Positions 50,674 to 59,997 of a stretch of 64,000 bases of DNA are shown here, piece after piece. A program made the position numbers and the translations under genes. The DNA is taken from the NCBI RefSeq assembly GCF_008729015.1, contig NZ_RKSM01000001.1:2294001-2358000 (forward strand). Direction: 5' to 3'. The notes under the pieces are model-generated. The model saw nothing but the letters and a program-made list of their open reading frames with translations, was not told the origin of the DNA and searched no databases. Within the stretch, counting starts at the first letter, position 1. Each line of letters starts with the position of its first letter. Source of the stretch: Haloarcula sp. CBA1129 (GTDB lineage: Archaea; Halobacteriota; Halobacteria; Halobacteriales; Haloarculaceae).

Positions 50674-51009
50674 CTATGCCGTCTCGGCCTGCTGCACCGT
50701 CACGTCGACCGTCTCACCAGCCACACCGAGCCGGGCGAACTGCGTTCGGACGTGTTCCTTGGCAGCGTCGATGGCCGCATCCCGCGTCTCGAAGCCGCGG
50801 GGCATCGGGGATTCGAAGGCGATTCGGATCTCGCGGTCGCCGATGGACTGGATCTGGCCACCGCTCTCGACTTCGTAGAAGGCGTCACAGACCCAGACGT
50901 AGGGCGTCCCCTCGTCGGGCGCGCCGTTGAACTTGGGCGGCTCCTCGCCCGGCTCGTACAGCGTCCCGGTCAGTGCCGTCCCGCCTGCTGTCCCCCGAAT
51001 AAGCAACAT
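50674..51009 (-). CDS. Haloarchaeal DUF7113-like protein
   Basis: From ATG 51009 the 111 residues begin MLLIRGTAGGTALTGTLYEPG. Further signatures are GTPYVWVCDAFYEVESGG and the C-terminal helix RDAAIDAAKEHVRTQFARLG. It appears to be a small soluble mixed-fold protein, conserved in haloarchaea. No active site is visible. It lies between the HTH-membrane pair and an EEP nuclease, inside the NurA-HerA region. Confidence 0.65.
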   Translation of the reverse strand: MLLIRGTAGGTALTGTLYEPGEEPPKFNGAPDEGTPYVWVCDAFYEVESGGQIQSIGDREIRIAFESPMPRGFETRDAAIDAAKEHVRTQFARLGVAGETVDVTVQQAETA

Positions 51010-51051
51010 ACTGCTGAATACGCGCCCCAGCGGCAAAAGACTCTCCCCAGT

Positions 51052-51843
51052 TCAGGAGTCGAAGTCGACGACGATAGGCAGGTGGTCGGAGCCGTAGTGG
51101 TCGTCGTCGCGGTCGGCGATGACCGCTCTGGTGTCGACGCCTACGTCCTCACTGACGAAGACGTGGTCGATACCCATCTCCGGGAGCAGGTCGTGGAAGT
51201 CCGTTCGGCTCGTCGTCGGACCGTGGGTAATAGTCGCTGTGTCTCGGGCGTCGACGAGCCTGCGGCCGTCCGGGAGTTCGTGTCCGTCAGCGCGCTTGTA
51301 GGCCGGCTCGCCGACGACGCAATTGAAGTCACCCATCAACACTGCATGGGCATCCCGGGCGGCAGAATCGAGATGGTCGAGCACCAGTTCGATACCCTCG
51401 ACACGCGCGTCAGCCCCCTGATGGTCCAGATGCGTGTTCAGGCACAGCAGGTCCTCGTCGGTGTCGCAGTCACGGAGGCGCGCCCAAGTCGCCACACGGG
51501 GGTAGGCGGCGTCCCAGCCGACGCTGCTCGGCTCGGCGGGCTGTTCGGAGAGCCAGAACGTGTTCGTGGCCGTACAGTCGAAGCGGTCGGTCCGGTAGCC
51601 GATGGCCGTGTGCTCCCCGCCGGCGTCAACGGAGTCACGCGGGTCACCGACCCATTCGTAGCCGTCAAGCAGCACCTCTAGCTCCCGGAGCTGGTGGGCC
51701 ATCGCCTCCTGCACCCCGATCACGTCCGGGCTGTGATACCGGATGATTCCCGCGACCAGCCGCCGCCTGTGGGGCCACCCGTCTGCCCCATCCCCGGCGG
51801 TGTCGTACCGCACATTGAAAGACATCACCCGCGTCGCATTCAT
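51052..51843 (-). CDS. Endonuclease/exonuclease/phosphatase-family enzyme
   Basis: Start ATG 51843 (MNATRVMSFNVRYDTAGDG) gives 263 residues. The EEP fold is clear from FNVRYD (metal Asn), DVIGVQEAMAHQLREL (metal Glu), LCLNTHLDHQGADAR, MGDFNCVV (Asp/Asn) and the terminal SDHLPIV with catalytic Asp-His. Such enzymes cut DNA or phosphoesters, or dephosphorylate lipids; the target is unknown. Its position next to nurA/herA hints at a repair role, which is inference. Confidence 0.85.
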   Translation of the reverse strand: MNATRVMSFNVRYDTAGDGADGWPHRRRLVAGIIRYHSPDVIGVQEAMAHQLRELEVLLDGYEWVGDPRDSVDAGGEHTAIGYRTDRFDCTATNTFWLSEQPAEPSSVGWDAAYPRVATWARLRDCDTDEDLLCLNTHLDHQGADARVEGIELVLDHLDSAARDAHAVLMGDFNCVVGEPAYKRADGHELPDGRRLVDARDTATITHGPTTSRTDFHDLLPEMGIDHVFVSEDVGVDTRAVIADRDDDHYGSDHLPIVVDFDS

Positions 51844-51930
51844 ATGCGTTCGTTGACAGCCATCCGTGTAAGGTTTCACATTCATGCTGCTGGGGAAAGG
51901 TGTTAATCCCCGGCTACCCTGAACTGGGGT

Positions 51931-53781
51931 ATGTCCGACCTCGGGGATTTCACTGATTTCGACGGCGACGACGCGGCGGCCGACGACGAGGCCGCACCGT
52001 CGTCCGAGACGACCGACGACGGCGACCGGGCTGTCGACGCATCGGCGGGGACCGACCCGACAGCTCAATCTACAGATGACGACTTCGAAGATATGGACGT
52101 GACACCGGCGGGAACAGACACCGGCCTCGGTGTCCTCTCGGCGGCGAACGGCCTCCGGATCAGCGAGAAGGAGGACGAAACGGTCCTGCGGGCCTACGTC
52201 ACCGCGCGGAACCGTTCGCGCCTGCGCATCGGGACGTATCTGCTCGTTCCATACCCTGACGGAGAGCGCCTGTTCTGTCGCATCAAGGCTTTGGAGTACG
52301 CCCAAGAGTTTCACGCCGACGACGCGACCGAAATCCACGCCCGGCGGGCGATGCGTGAGCGGGGCATCGACGAGCGTGATTTCAAGTGCATCGCCGAACT
52401 GGAGCCTGTGGCCGTGCTATATTCCGATGACGGCGAACTCAAACGACGGATGACAGACCGGGTGCCAAAACCCGAAACCGTCGTCCGGGAGGCCACCGAC
52501 AAATCCGAAATCAAGACCGGCCTGAAAATTCCCGAGGGCGGCGTCTTTCTGGGCCATCTCTCCGTCGGTGGCGAAAAGGTTCGAACGGCCGCCGAGCCGC
52601 CGACCATCGACTACCGGCTGAAAGACGACTACGACGCCGGCGACCCGCTCGTGTTCCGGCACACCCTCGTCGCCGGCGGAACCGGGTCCGGGAAGACCCA
52701 CAGCTCGAAGAACGTCCTGCGGCAGTATCTCGGCCGGACCTACGAGATGGGCGACGGCCGCACGCCCGAACTCGCCGTCGTCCAGTTCGACCCCCAAGAC
52801 GAGTACGCCCAGATGCACGACGACAACCCCGCGATGACCGACGACTTTGAACGCCGCTGTGAGCGGGAAGGCGTCGCCTACGGCGGCCACGACGATACCA
52901 TCGCGTTTGTCCCGAAGGTGGCCGGGGCCGACTACAACGCTAGCCACCACCGCGCCGAGCAGGTGGAGTTCACCATTCCGTTCTCGCTCGTCCACGACAA
53001 TCCGTGGCTCATCGCTGGCTCCAGCCTGAACGACAACCAGTACGGCGCGCTTGTGAACACGCTGCTCCCGCGCTTCGAGCGGGAATACGGCGAGGGTGGC
53101 ACGTACAGCGACTTCCGGACTTTCCTTGGAGACCCCGCGCTCAAGGAGGAACTGGACGAGGCGGGTGACGTCCACGAGAAAACGTTCGACGCCGTCAAGC
53201 GCCGCGTGCAGGGCTTTGGCTCCGTCTTCGATCAGGACGCCCGCCCCATCACCGACCAGATATCGAAGTTCGTCCGCGACGGCGGCCTGACGGTCATTCC
53301 GACGTACCACATCACGGATTCCCGGACGGCATCGACTATCGTGCTGGCCGTCTCCAGCCTGCTCATCGACCAGAAGCTCTCGAACGATCCGGACTACGAC
53401 CGTATCAAGGAGACGCCGCTCGTGCTGGGCATGGACGAGGCCCACAACTTCCTCACCGACGCCGACAGCGTCCAAGGCCGCAAAGTCATCGGGAAGTTCA
53501 CTGAGGCCGCCAAACAGGGCCGAAAGGAGCGTCTGGGACTGTATCTCATCACACAAGACCCACAGGACATCGCTGACCCAGTGTTCAAACAGATCAACAC
53601 GACGATGGTGCTCAATCTGGGCGACGAAGACGCCATCTCGGCGGTGAACATCCCGAGCAACCTCGAATCGAAGGTTCCCTACATGGAGAAGGGCCAGCGG
53701 GTCGTCTACTCGCCCGACAACTCCGAACCGGTGGAACTCATCGGCCTCTCGACGTGTGTGACCCGCCACGGTCGGGAGTGA
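51931..53781 (+). CDS. herA: HerA-like DNA-translocating ATPase
   Basis: This 616-residue hexameric ATPase works with NurA in DNA-end processing. The first 60 residues are an acidic, disordered-looking extension. A HAS-barrel-like region follows (about 65-170), then the RecA-like core. Walker A is AGGTGSGKT (residues 248-256) and Walker B is VLGMDEAHNFL near residue 500. The C-terminal signature IADPVFKQINTTMVLNLGDEDA is the HerA sensor-type stretch. The start follows a G-rich short leader. It is on the strand of nurA, 2 kb downstream. Confidence 0.92.
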   Translation: MSDLGDFTDFDGDDAAADDEAAPSSETTDDGDRAVDASAGTDPTAQSTDDDFEDMDVTPAGTDTGLGVLSAANGLRISEKEDETVLRAYVTARNRSRLRIGTYLLVPYPDGERLFCRIKALEYAQEFHADDATEIHARRAMRERGIDERDFKCIAELEPVAVLYSDDGELKRRMTDRVPKPETVVREATDKSEIKTGLKIPEGGVFLGHLSVGGEKVRTAAEPPTIDYRLKDDYDAGDPLVFRHTLVAGGTGSGKTHSSKNVLRQYLGRTYEMGDGRTPELAVVQFDPQDEYAQMHDDNPAMTDDFERRCEREGVAYGGHDDTIAFVPKVAGADYNASHHRAEQVEFTIPFSLVHDNPWLIAGSSLNDNQYGALVNTLLPRFEREYGEGGTYSDFRTFLGDPALKEELDEAGDVHEKTFDAVKRRVQGFGSVFDQDARPITDQISKFVRDGGLTVIPTYHITDSRTASTIVLAVSSLLIDQKLSNDPDYDRIKETPLVLGMDEAHNFLTDADSVQGRKVIGKFTEAAKQGRKERLGLYLITQDPQDIADPVFKQINTTMVLNLGDEDAISAVNIPSNLESKVPYMEKGQRVVYSPDNSEPVELIGLSTCVTRHGRE

Positions 53782-53850
53782 CAAACCGCAGGCCAGCCCG
53801 TGGCTTGCAGCGGGCCGAAGATTCAAACGGGCCCCAGCGGAAGTGGGCGT

Positions 53851-54282
53851 ATGGCAAAGCGAATCCTTGTTCCGGTCGACAGTTCCGACCAAGCGACGGC
53901 AGCCTGTGAGTTCGCAGCCGAGGAACATCCGGAGGCAACCATTGTTCTCTTGCACGTCATCAACCCCGCAGAGGCCGGCTACAGCGCGGAGGCGTCGATT
54001 CCGTCCTTCTCCGAGGAGTGGTACGAGACACAGAAGGCCACAGCGGAGGAACTGCTCGACGACCTCGAAGCGGCGGTGGCCGAGAGCGGCGTCGAGTCAG
54101 TCGAGCGCGTCATCGAGGTCGGTCGGCCGACGAAGGTCATCGTGGAGTCCACCGACGACCACGACATCGACCAGATTATCATGGGGAGCCACGGCCGTTC
54201 TGGGATGTCCCGCATCCTGCTTGGCAGCGTCGCCGAAATCGTCGTCCGGCGAGCCACCGTTCCGGTAACTGTCGTCAGATAG
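53851..54282 (+). CDS. Universal stress protein
   Basis: From ATG 53851 the 143 residues make a single Usp domain. ATP-binding features are ILVPVDSSDQATAACEFA near the N-terminus and MGSHGRSGMSRILLGSVAEIVVRRATVPVTVVR at the end, including the G-x2-G-x9-G(S/T) nucleotide pattern (seen as GSHGRSGM). It is convergent with a second, different Usp (stops adjacent). Stress function is inferred from the family. Confidence 0.9.
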   Translation: MAKRILVPVDSSDQATAACEFAAEEHPEATIVLLHVINPAEAGYSAEASIPSFSEEWYETQKATAEELLDDLEAAVAESGVESVERVIEVGRPTKVIVESTDDHDIDQIIMGSHGRSGMSRILLGSVAEIVVRRATVPVTVVR

Positions 54283-54726
54283 CTACGCGTGCCGGACGAT
54301 GTGAACGTCGTACTGGGGGTCTTCCGACACCGGCGAGCCGACGCTGCAGACCGGTGACGACACCCGACCGGCGTTCTCACTGCCGATGAACACGATTGAG
54401 GCCCCTTCGTCGTGCGCGACTTCTCTGATCGTCCGGGTGATGTCCGTCGTCGTCGATGCCATCGAGCTTACGTCGTCCGGGATCTCGTAGCGGAACGACG
54501 CCGTTGGGGCGACCGATGCGGCCTGCTCTCGCATCCGGTCGGCGACGGTCTCGACGGCGAACGTCGCATCGGCGTCGACCCAACCGCGCTCCCGCGCGTA
54601 CGCCGCGTCGTCCGGGATAACCGACAGGACAGTGACATCTTCGCCGCGGTAGTTCGCGAACTCTGTCGCCCGCTCCAGCGCGGCTTCCGACAGAGCCGAA
54701 CCGTCGAAAGGCACGAGTAGTACCAT
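54283..54726 (-). CDS. Universal stress protein, lacking the ATP loop
   Basis: This 147-residue Usp-like protein begins MVLLVPFDGSALSEAALERA, but its C-terminal part IVFIGSENAGRVSSPVCSVGSPV has no clear ATP-binding G-x2-G-x9-G loop. It may be a non-ATP-binding form. Its stop is adjacent to that of the convergent Usp at 53851. The start codon is followed by a normal Usp fold; the frame upstream to 55560 is antisense to the DUF4013 gene and not used. Confidence 0.82.
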   Translation of the reverse strand: MVLLVPFDGSALSEAALERATEFANYRGEDVTVLSVIPDDAAYARERGWVDADATFAVETVADRMREQAASVAPTASFRYEIPDDVSSMASTTTDITRTIREVAHDEGASIVFIGSENAGRVSSPVCSVGSPVSEDPQYDVHIVRHA

Positions 54727-54882
54727 ATCCAGTCTGTCACCCGGTCGTGATTTATTGGTTCCGCAAGCCGGCAGCGTCAGAGCGACACCCCGTGTGACCG
54801 TGACGGTGGAGTCCCGCGGTAAGCCGAGCGAACGGGTCGGCAAGGTGTCTGTAACTAACTGTGTGGAACGTGGGCAATAACC

Positions 54883-55596
54883 ATGGATTCGCTCGAAGAC
54901 ACGCTCAGGTATCCCATGGAAGACGACGACTGGACGACGACTGTACTCATCGGTGGCGGCCTCAGCCTCCTCTCGTTTCTCATCGTGCCCGGCATCCTCG
55001 TCTACGGGTATCTCGTTCAGGCGGTCCGTAAACGGGCTGAAGGGGCAACACAGCCGCCGGCGTTCGAGGACTGGGGCGAACTGTTCGTCGACGGCCTCAA
55101 GGCATGGGTCATCGGCATCGTGTACATGCTCGTCCCGCTCATCGTGTTCGGGGTGACCGTCGGCGGTAGCCTGTTCGCGATGGCGACGGGCACCCGCGCC
55201 GGGGCGGGTGCTGGTCTGGCCGGTTTGTTTGGCGGGCTTGCGATATCGTTCGTCCTGTCGCTGGTGTTCGGCTACGTAGCGACGGCGGCTATCATTCACT
55301 TCGCCTGTACCGGCGAGTTCGGTGCCGGGTTCGACTTCGGAACGTTGCGGAAGCTGGTCCTGTCCCCGGAGTACGCGACGCCATGGCTGGTCTCGATTGC
55401 GCTGTTCATCGCCGCAAACGTGGTGGTGAATCTGCTGAACGTGGTTCCGTTCATCGGCTCGCTTATTGCCGTGGTTCTCAGTCCCTTCGTTACCTTCTAC
55501 ATGGTGGTCGTTGCGACGGACCTCTGGGCCGGCGGCTACAACGCTGCCCTTGACGAGCAAGAGGAACCGGAGTCGGTCGGGACGGCAACCGTTTAG
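54883..55596 (+). CDS. DUF4013 membrane protein
   Basis: This 237-residue protein has an acidic, short N-terminus (MEDDDWTTTVLIGGG), then about five hydrophobic segments. The typical DUF4013 pattern is present: PGILVYGYLVQAVRKRAEG near residue 35, a gly-rich middle (TGTRAGAGAGLAGLFGGLA) and WLVSIALFIAANVVVNLLNVVPFIG. DUF4013 members are thought to be glycerophosphoryl-type membrane regulators, but the role is unknown. Its end overlaps the end of the convergent KaiC-like gene by 4 nt. Confidence 0.82.
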   Translation: MDSLEDTLRYPMEDDDWTTTVLIGGGLSLLSFLIVPGILVYGYLVQAVRKRAEGATQPPAFEDWGELFVDGLKAWVIGIVYMLVPLIVFGVTVGGSLFAMATGTRAGAGAGLAGLFGGLAISFVLSLVFGYVATAAIIHFACTGEFGAGFDFGTLRKLVLSPEYATPWLVSIALFIAANVVVNLLNVVPFIGSLIAVVLSPFVTFYMVVVATDLWAGGYNAALDEQEEPESVGTATV

Positions 55597-56717
55597 AAGA
55601 TGTTGGCCTGCTGGTAGACCGAGATGCCGTCGTTCGTTATCTCGTAGGGTTTCGTCTCCCGCGAGTGGTTCGCGTTCCGTATCTTCTGTATCTCGACGGC
55701 GAGTCGCGTTTCGCCGGTGTCTGACCGGACGTACTGGAGGATGAACACAGCGTCCGTCAGGTATTCGATGATGCCGTGTCGGGACGCGAAGGGGTTGCTC
55801 TCGCTGGCCTCGGAGACGAGCATCGTCGTCACACCGGCCTGTTTCAGTGACCGTGTGAAATCGAACACTTCGGTGCGTCTACGGGACTGGTCATCGTACA
55901 TCATCTCAAGCAGCGAGACGGAGTCGAGCACCAGCCGGTCGGCGTCGAACTTCTCGATGAGCGCCGGCAGCTCACCGCGAATGTTGTCGAGGCTGTTCGC
56001 CATCTCCACCGGGTCGAGGTCGACAATCGCTAGCTGGCCCCGCTCTTCGTACTCCGCGAACCCCCAGTCACGGTCGTCGGCGGTGTCCAGTATCGCTTCG
56101 TGGGACTGTTCGAGAGTCAGAAACACCGCGTTCTCGCCGTTTTGCAGGCCGTGGTGGAGGAACTGCAGTCCGAACGTCGTCTTCCCGGTTCCGGCCGAAC
56201 CGATAGTGACGATGAGATGACGCTGTGGAATCCCGCCCTGAATCATCTGGTCGAGGCCCTCGATACCGATGTCGACCCGCGGGATGTCGGACTCGAACTC
56301 CTCCTCGAAGTCGCTACCGGTGTCACCGTCGCCGCTGCCGGCAGACTCGAATGCGGAGGCGAAGTCGTCGTCAAAGAGCCCGCCATCGTCGTCGCTGGAA
56401 GACCCAGCGTCTGCGTCGACAGTGCTACTCCCACCGCTACTGAAGGGGTCATCGCCACCGTCATCGAACGGACTACTGTCACTGTCCGAGTCAGAGACGG
56501 CGCTTCCGTCGTCATCGAACGGACTGCTATCACCACTGCGCGTGCCGTCATCACTGTCAGCCTCAACCGGCCCAGTGTCCGCAGACGCCGACTCCTCGGC
56601 GTCGCTCTCCGCTTCTGGCACCGGAGTATCGTCGGCGTCCGTCGGTTGGCTGTCGCCGTCCTCGTCATCCAGCGCGCTTTCGAACCAGTCGTCGTCGGAC
56701 TCGTTATCCCCGCTCAT
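55593..56717 (-). CDS. KaiC-like RecA-superfamily ATPase with an acidic N-terminal region
   Basis: From ATG 56717 the product has 374 residues. Residues 1-140 are a low-complexity, strongly acidic region with repeated SPFDD-type units, probably disordered. A single KaiC/RadA-like domain follows: IPRVDIGIEGLDQMIQGGI, the Walker A GSAGTGKTTFGLQ, and a Walker B at RLVLDSVSLLEMMY. It lacks the second KaiC domain. Such haloarchaeal ATPases are common and their roles are not known; signalling or DNA-linked regulation are possible. Divergent from NAD kinase. Confidence 0.8.
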   Translation of the reverse strand: MSGDNESDDDWFESALDDEDGDSQPTDADDTPVPEAESDAEESASADTGPVEADSDDGTRSGDSSPFDDDGSAVSDSDSDSSPFDDGGDDPFSSGGSSTVDADAGSSSDDDGGLFDDDFASAFESAGSGDGDTGSDFEEEFESDIPRVDIGIEGLDQMIQGGIPQRHLIVTIGSAGTGKTTFGLQFLHHGLQNGENAVFLTLEQSHEAILDTADDRDWGFAEYEERGQLAIVDLDPVEMANSLDNIRGELPALIEKFDADRLVLDSVSLLEMMYDDQSRRRTEVFDFTRSLKQAGVTTMLVSEASESNPFASRHGIIEYLTDAVFILQYVRSDTGETRLAVEIQKIRNANHSRETKPYEITNDGISVYQQANIF

Positions 56718-56826
56718 ACGTCCGACCACCAGCCACACGAACGGCCCATGGAAGGGGATACGCGTCGGGACTGATATAATTGCCGTCGAAGAGGGTTTAT
56801 ATGTGGCTGGCCGGAAGGTCCGGGCA

Positions 56827-57678
56827 ATGACTGTCGGTATCGTCGCACAGCGGGACAACGACCGGGCCATGTCGCTTGCGAGTACACTGTGTGACCGACT
56901 GCGCGCCACGTCGGCGGCCGTCGTCGTGGACGAAACGACCGCCGGGACGCTGGGTGACCACGACGCGTGGGAGGCCGCCGTGCCAGATTCGGCTCCCGTC
57001 GAGGAGATGTCCGCCTGTGAGCTCGTCGTGAGTATCGGCGGCGACGGGACGTTTCTGTATGCCGCCCGCGGTGCGGGGTCAACGCCGATACTGGGCGTCA
57101 ACCTCGGTGAAGTGGGCTTTCTGAACGCGATCGCGCCCGAGGAAGCCATCGAGACAGTCGTCGCCGAGGTCGAACACATCCAGAAGACCGGGAGCGCACG
57201 GACGCGGGCCAAGCCGCGGCTCCAAGCAAGCGGCGACGACTGGGAGCTGTCGCCGGCCCTAAACGAGGTCGTCGTGCAGGGCGAGCGTCGGGGTCACGGC
57301 GGCGGGGCCACGCTCGACGTGTACGTCGACGACTCGCTGTACACGTCCGGCCACGCCGACGGCGTGCTGGTGGCGACACCCACGGGGTCGACGGCGTACA
57401 ACCTCAGCGAACGCGGCCCGCTCGTCCACCCCGACGTATCAGGCCTCATCATCACGGGAATGGCAGACGAAACCGGGACGCCGCCGCTGGTCGTCGACGT
57501 TGACAGCGAAATCGCCGTCGAACTCACGGACGCCGACAGCGGCGTCGTCGTCAGTGACGGACGGGTCAGAAAAGACGTGGTGCCGCCGGAGCGAATAACC
57601 GTCTCGCGTGCGAGCGAACCGGTCCGGCTTGCCGGGCCGCCGCTTGACTTCTTCACCGCACTGGACAAGCTAGCCTAA
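56827..57678 (+). CDS. nadK: NAD kinase
   Basis: This 283-residue enzyme phosphorylates NAD to NADP. The start is ATG 56827 (MTVGIVAQRDNDRAMSL). The GGDGTFLYA motif is at residues 71-79 and the NE/D motif is LNEVVVQGERRGHGGGATLDVYVDD. The pocket loop SGHADGVLVATPTGSTAYNLSERGP is intact. It uses ATP or polyphosphate; the donor is not readable. The 4-nt end overlaps the convergent small membrane gene. Confidence 0.94.
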   Translation: MTVGIVAQRDNDRAMSLASTLCDRLRATSAAVVVDETTAGTLGDHDAWEAAVPDSAPVEEMSACELVVSIGGDGTFLYAARGAGSTPILGVNLGEVGFLNAIAPEEAIETVVAEVEHIQKTGSARTRAKPRLQASGDDWELSPALNEVVVQGERRGHGGGATLDVYVDDSLYTSGHADGVLVATPTGSTAYNLSERGPLVHPDVSGLIITGMADETGTPPLVVDVDSEIAVELTDADSGVVVSDGRVRKDVVPPERITVSRASEPVRLAGPPLDFFTALDKLA

Positions 57679-57962
57679 CGCCGACCGACGGCGTACAGCA
57701 CCGGTGCGAGGACAAGCAACACCAGACCGAACAGTTTGTACTGGAACGACGACGCGAGGACGCTCGCGCTGTTTGGTTCCATCGCCGACGCCGGCGTAAT
57801 CACGAGCAGTGCGCCCAGCGCAATCGTGTGCAGTCCCAGCATCCGGAGTGACCGTTGCGGGAGAATCGCGACGAGCCCACCGACAAAGCCGAGTAGCAGG
57901 ACATCACCGATGGTGTAGTTCAGCAGGAAACTATCGATGAGTTGCAGCGGTGACGCGAGCAT
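57675..57962 (-). CDS. Small membrane protein
   Basis: This 95-residue protein has three hydrophobic segments (FLLNYTIGDVLLLGFVGGLVAIL, LGLHTIALGALLVITPASA, KLFGLVLLVLAPVLYAVG) with short loops. No family is recognised. It is convergent with NAD kinase (4-nt overlap) and divergent side faces a PAS-like gene on the same strand. Confidence 0.6.
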   Translation of the reverse strand: MLASPLQLIDSFLLNYTIGDVLLLGFVGGLVAILPQRSLRMLGLHTIALGALLVITPASAMEPNSASVLASSFQYKLFGLVLLVLAPVLYAVGRR

Positions 57963-58038
57963 TCCTATCCAGAATCTCGCCGGGATGGAATCTTTAAAGT
58001 TCCGTTACGCTGCCGACCGGCGGGCTGGGTTCGACCGT

Positions 58039-58647
58039 TCAATCGCCCGCCGTCCCCAGCGGTGTGAGCAGGAGGTAGCCGGTCGAGGGGGCACCGGCTG
58101 TCCGCAGCCGAAACTGCCTCGGTTCGTCGGCTGCGGTCGAGAGAGCCACGACATCGAGGTCAGCCGTGCTGACCGTCTCGGCGTCCACTTCGTCGATGCC
58201 AGCCACGAGCAACGCCTCCGAGAGGGCGGTCCCGTCGAGCCGGTCGGATGGCACGTCGAACGTGGTCCCGAACGCTTCGTTGGCCGCACGTACGACCGGG
58301 CCGTGACCCTCGTCGGCGAAGTACAATACCGGGTCCGGGTGGCCGTCGAAGAGGTCGACCGGTTGTGGCTCCGGTGTGTGCTCAGCATCTGTCGAGACGG
58401 TCACCGTCTCGTCGGCCGTCTCGCCCGGTGAATCAGTCACCATGAGGTAGGAGACACCACCCAGTCCCCCACCGAGCGCCAGCCCGAGGCCGATGGTGAC
58501 CTGTTCCGAGAGTCCGAGCGAGAACACTGACTGCACCACCAGCGCGACGGTGGCGAGCACGACCGCTCCTGCCCCTATCCAACCGACTACGGCCGCGAGG
58601 CTCCCAAGGCGGTGTCGACCGCCTGTGCCCGCCGACGACTTGCTCAT
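58039..58647 (-). CDS. Membrane protein with a PAS-like domain
   Basis: From ATG 58647 the 202 residues begin with two hydrophobic helices (about 18-40 and 45-65) and end with a PAS-like half (FDGHPDPVLYFADEGHGPVVRAANEAFGTTF, about 90-190). It lacks kinase or output domains, so it may only sense and pass a signal to a partner. The HalX regulator is divergent from it, 94 nt between starts, suggesting a sensor-regulator pair. Confidence 0.72.
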   Translation of the reverse strand: MSKSSAGTGGRHRLGSLAAVVGWIGAGAVVLATVALVVQSVFSLGLSEQVTIGLGLALGGGLGGVSYLMVTDSPGETADETVTVSTDAEHTPEPQPVDLFDGHPDPVLYFADEGHGPVVRAANEAFGTTFDVPSDRLDGTALSEALLVAGIDEVDAETVSTADLDVVALSTAADEPRQFRLRTAGAPSTGYLLLTPLGTAGD

Positions 58648-58741
58648 CGGTGCACACTCAATGGGCCATCGGTTAACGCTTTTCGAGAGGCGGCTGCCGA
58701 TAAAACATATACAGTTGCCAGCCCTAGAACGGTTTACTACC

Positions 58742-59314
58742 GTGTCAAGAACTACAGGCGGCCCACCGCGGGTGCTCGTCGTCGACGACGAACACGACGT
58801 CGCCGACACGCAGGCCCTGAAACTCGACGAGCGCTACGAGACTACGGTCGCGTACAGTGGCCGGGCGGCGCTCGACACTGCCGGCCCGGAGTTCGACGCT
58901 GTGTTGCTCGACCGGCGAATGCCCGACATCAACGGTGACGACGTGCTGTCCCGGTTGCGCGAGCGGGGGTACGACGGCATCATTATCATGCTGACCGCGG
59001 TCAACGCCGACCTGAACATTCTGGAGATGCCCTTCGACGACTACCTCCAGAAGCCGGTCGACCAGTCGACGCTCCTGTCGACGCTCGAGCAACACCTCGA
59101 CAGACCCGACAAGGACGACAGGCTCGATGAGTACTTCCGAATCTCCTCTAAGCTGTCCGTACTGGAACGCGAGAAGTCCGCCTCACAGCTTGAATCGAGC
59201 ACGGAGTACACAAGGCTGAAGGAACGGGCCGAAGAGCTGGAGTGGATACTGAAAGCCGAGAACGATGATTTCGAGGAACTGAAAGAGACGTATCAATCTA
59301 TCAGCCGCAATTAG
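58742..59314 (+). CDS. HalX-type response regulator
   Basis: Starts at GTG 58742 (the ATG-less frame needs it) and has 190 residues. The receiver domain (1-115) has the acidic pair Asp15-Asp16, phosphoacceptor Asp57 (VLLDRRMPD), Thr85 (MLTAVNAD) and Lys104 (LQKPVDQS). The C-terminal HalX domain is a coiled-coil-like helical region ending in EETYQSISRN-type sequence (here ELKETYQSIS). HalX domains are known only from haloarchaea. A divergent PAS-like membrane gene may be its input partner. Confidence 0.88.
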   Translation: MSRTTGGPPRVLVVDDEHDVADTQALKLDERYETTVAYSGRAALDTAGPEFDAVLLDRRMPDINGDDVLSRLRERGYDGIIIMLTAVNADLNILEMPFDDYLQKPVDQSTLLSTLEQHLDRPDKDDRLDEYFRISSKLSVLEREKSASQLESSTEYTRLKERAEELEWILKAENDDFEELKETYQSISRN

Positions 59315-59931
59315 GAGTCGAGAAGCAACGTCTCTTCGATGTACTCGTCGATGGTATCCCGAACCGCGGCGACAGGGTTGTCGTTGCGTGTTGCGCTCTG
59401 GAGAATTACGCCATCGAGTATCGTGATCATGAACCGCGAAACAGTGTCGGGGTCGACATCAGCGAAGATTCCCTGTTCGATGCCGTCCTCGATGATCTGG
59501 ACGAGTTGCCGAGCGAACAGTTCGTCCGTCTCAGTGAACTTCTCGCGGAAGTCCGGATTCTGGACCGCCTGTGCGCGCATCTCGATATACGAACCGAGCA
59601 CGGCGTTCTTGTCCGGTGTCTCGACGCAGTCAGGGAAATCGTCGAGAATCAGGCTGACAAACGTCTCGATGTCCTGTTCGGGGTCACCGGTCGATTCGAT
59701 CTGAAAGATACGGTTAAATTCCGTGAGGATGAACTCTTGGAACGACAGCAGGAGGTCCTCCTTGCCATCGAAGTGGTGATAGAACGTCGATTTGCTGAGG
59801 TCGGCCTCGTCCGCGATTCGCTGTATCGAAAGTCCGGCATACCCGTATTCCCGGAGGGCACGGAACGTAGCTCGCATTATCGCCTCGTGCGAGTCCGCTG
59901 GCTCCCCGGCGAACGGAATTCCATCACTCAT
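59311..59931 (-). CDS. TetR/AcrR-family transcriptional repressor
   Basis: This 206-residue protein has a TetR N-terminal HTH (residues about 25-60: LSIQRIADEADLSKSTFYHHFDGKEDLL) and a larger C-terminal ligand-binding region with ETFVSLILDDF and a dimerisation helix. It is divergent from the secreted COG1361-type protein and the RND transporter. Two matched palindromes lie between its start and those genes, so it very probably represses the export operon and itself. Ligand unknown. Confidence 0.9.
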   Translation of the reverse strand: MSDGIPFAGEPADSHEAIMRATFRALREYGYAGLSIQRIADEADLSKSTFYHHFDGKEDLLLSFQEFILTEFNRIFQIESTGDPEQDIETFVSLILDDFPDCVETPDKNAVLGSYIEMRAQAVQNPDFREKFTETDELFARQLVQIIEDGIEQGIFADVDPDTVSRFMITILDGVILQSATRNDNPVAAVRDTIDEYIEETLLLDS

Positions 59932-59932
59932 C

Positions 59933-59952
59933 CCGACCGAATATTCGTTCGG
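59933..59952. promoter_or_regulatory. TetR operator-like palindrome, copy 1
   Basis: CCGACCGAATATTCGTTCGG is a 20-bp palindrome with one mismatched pair, right next to the TetR start (59931). Binding here would shut off the regulator's own gene. Confidence 0.6.
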
Positions 59953-59997
59953 GCAGTAAATACCTTCCCACTGTTACTGAACCACAACGTTGATAGG

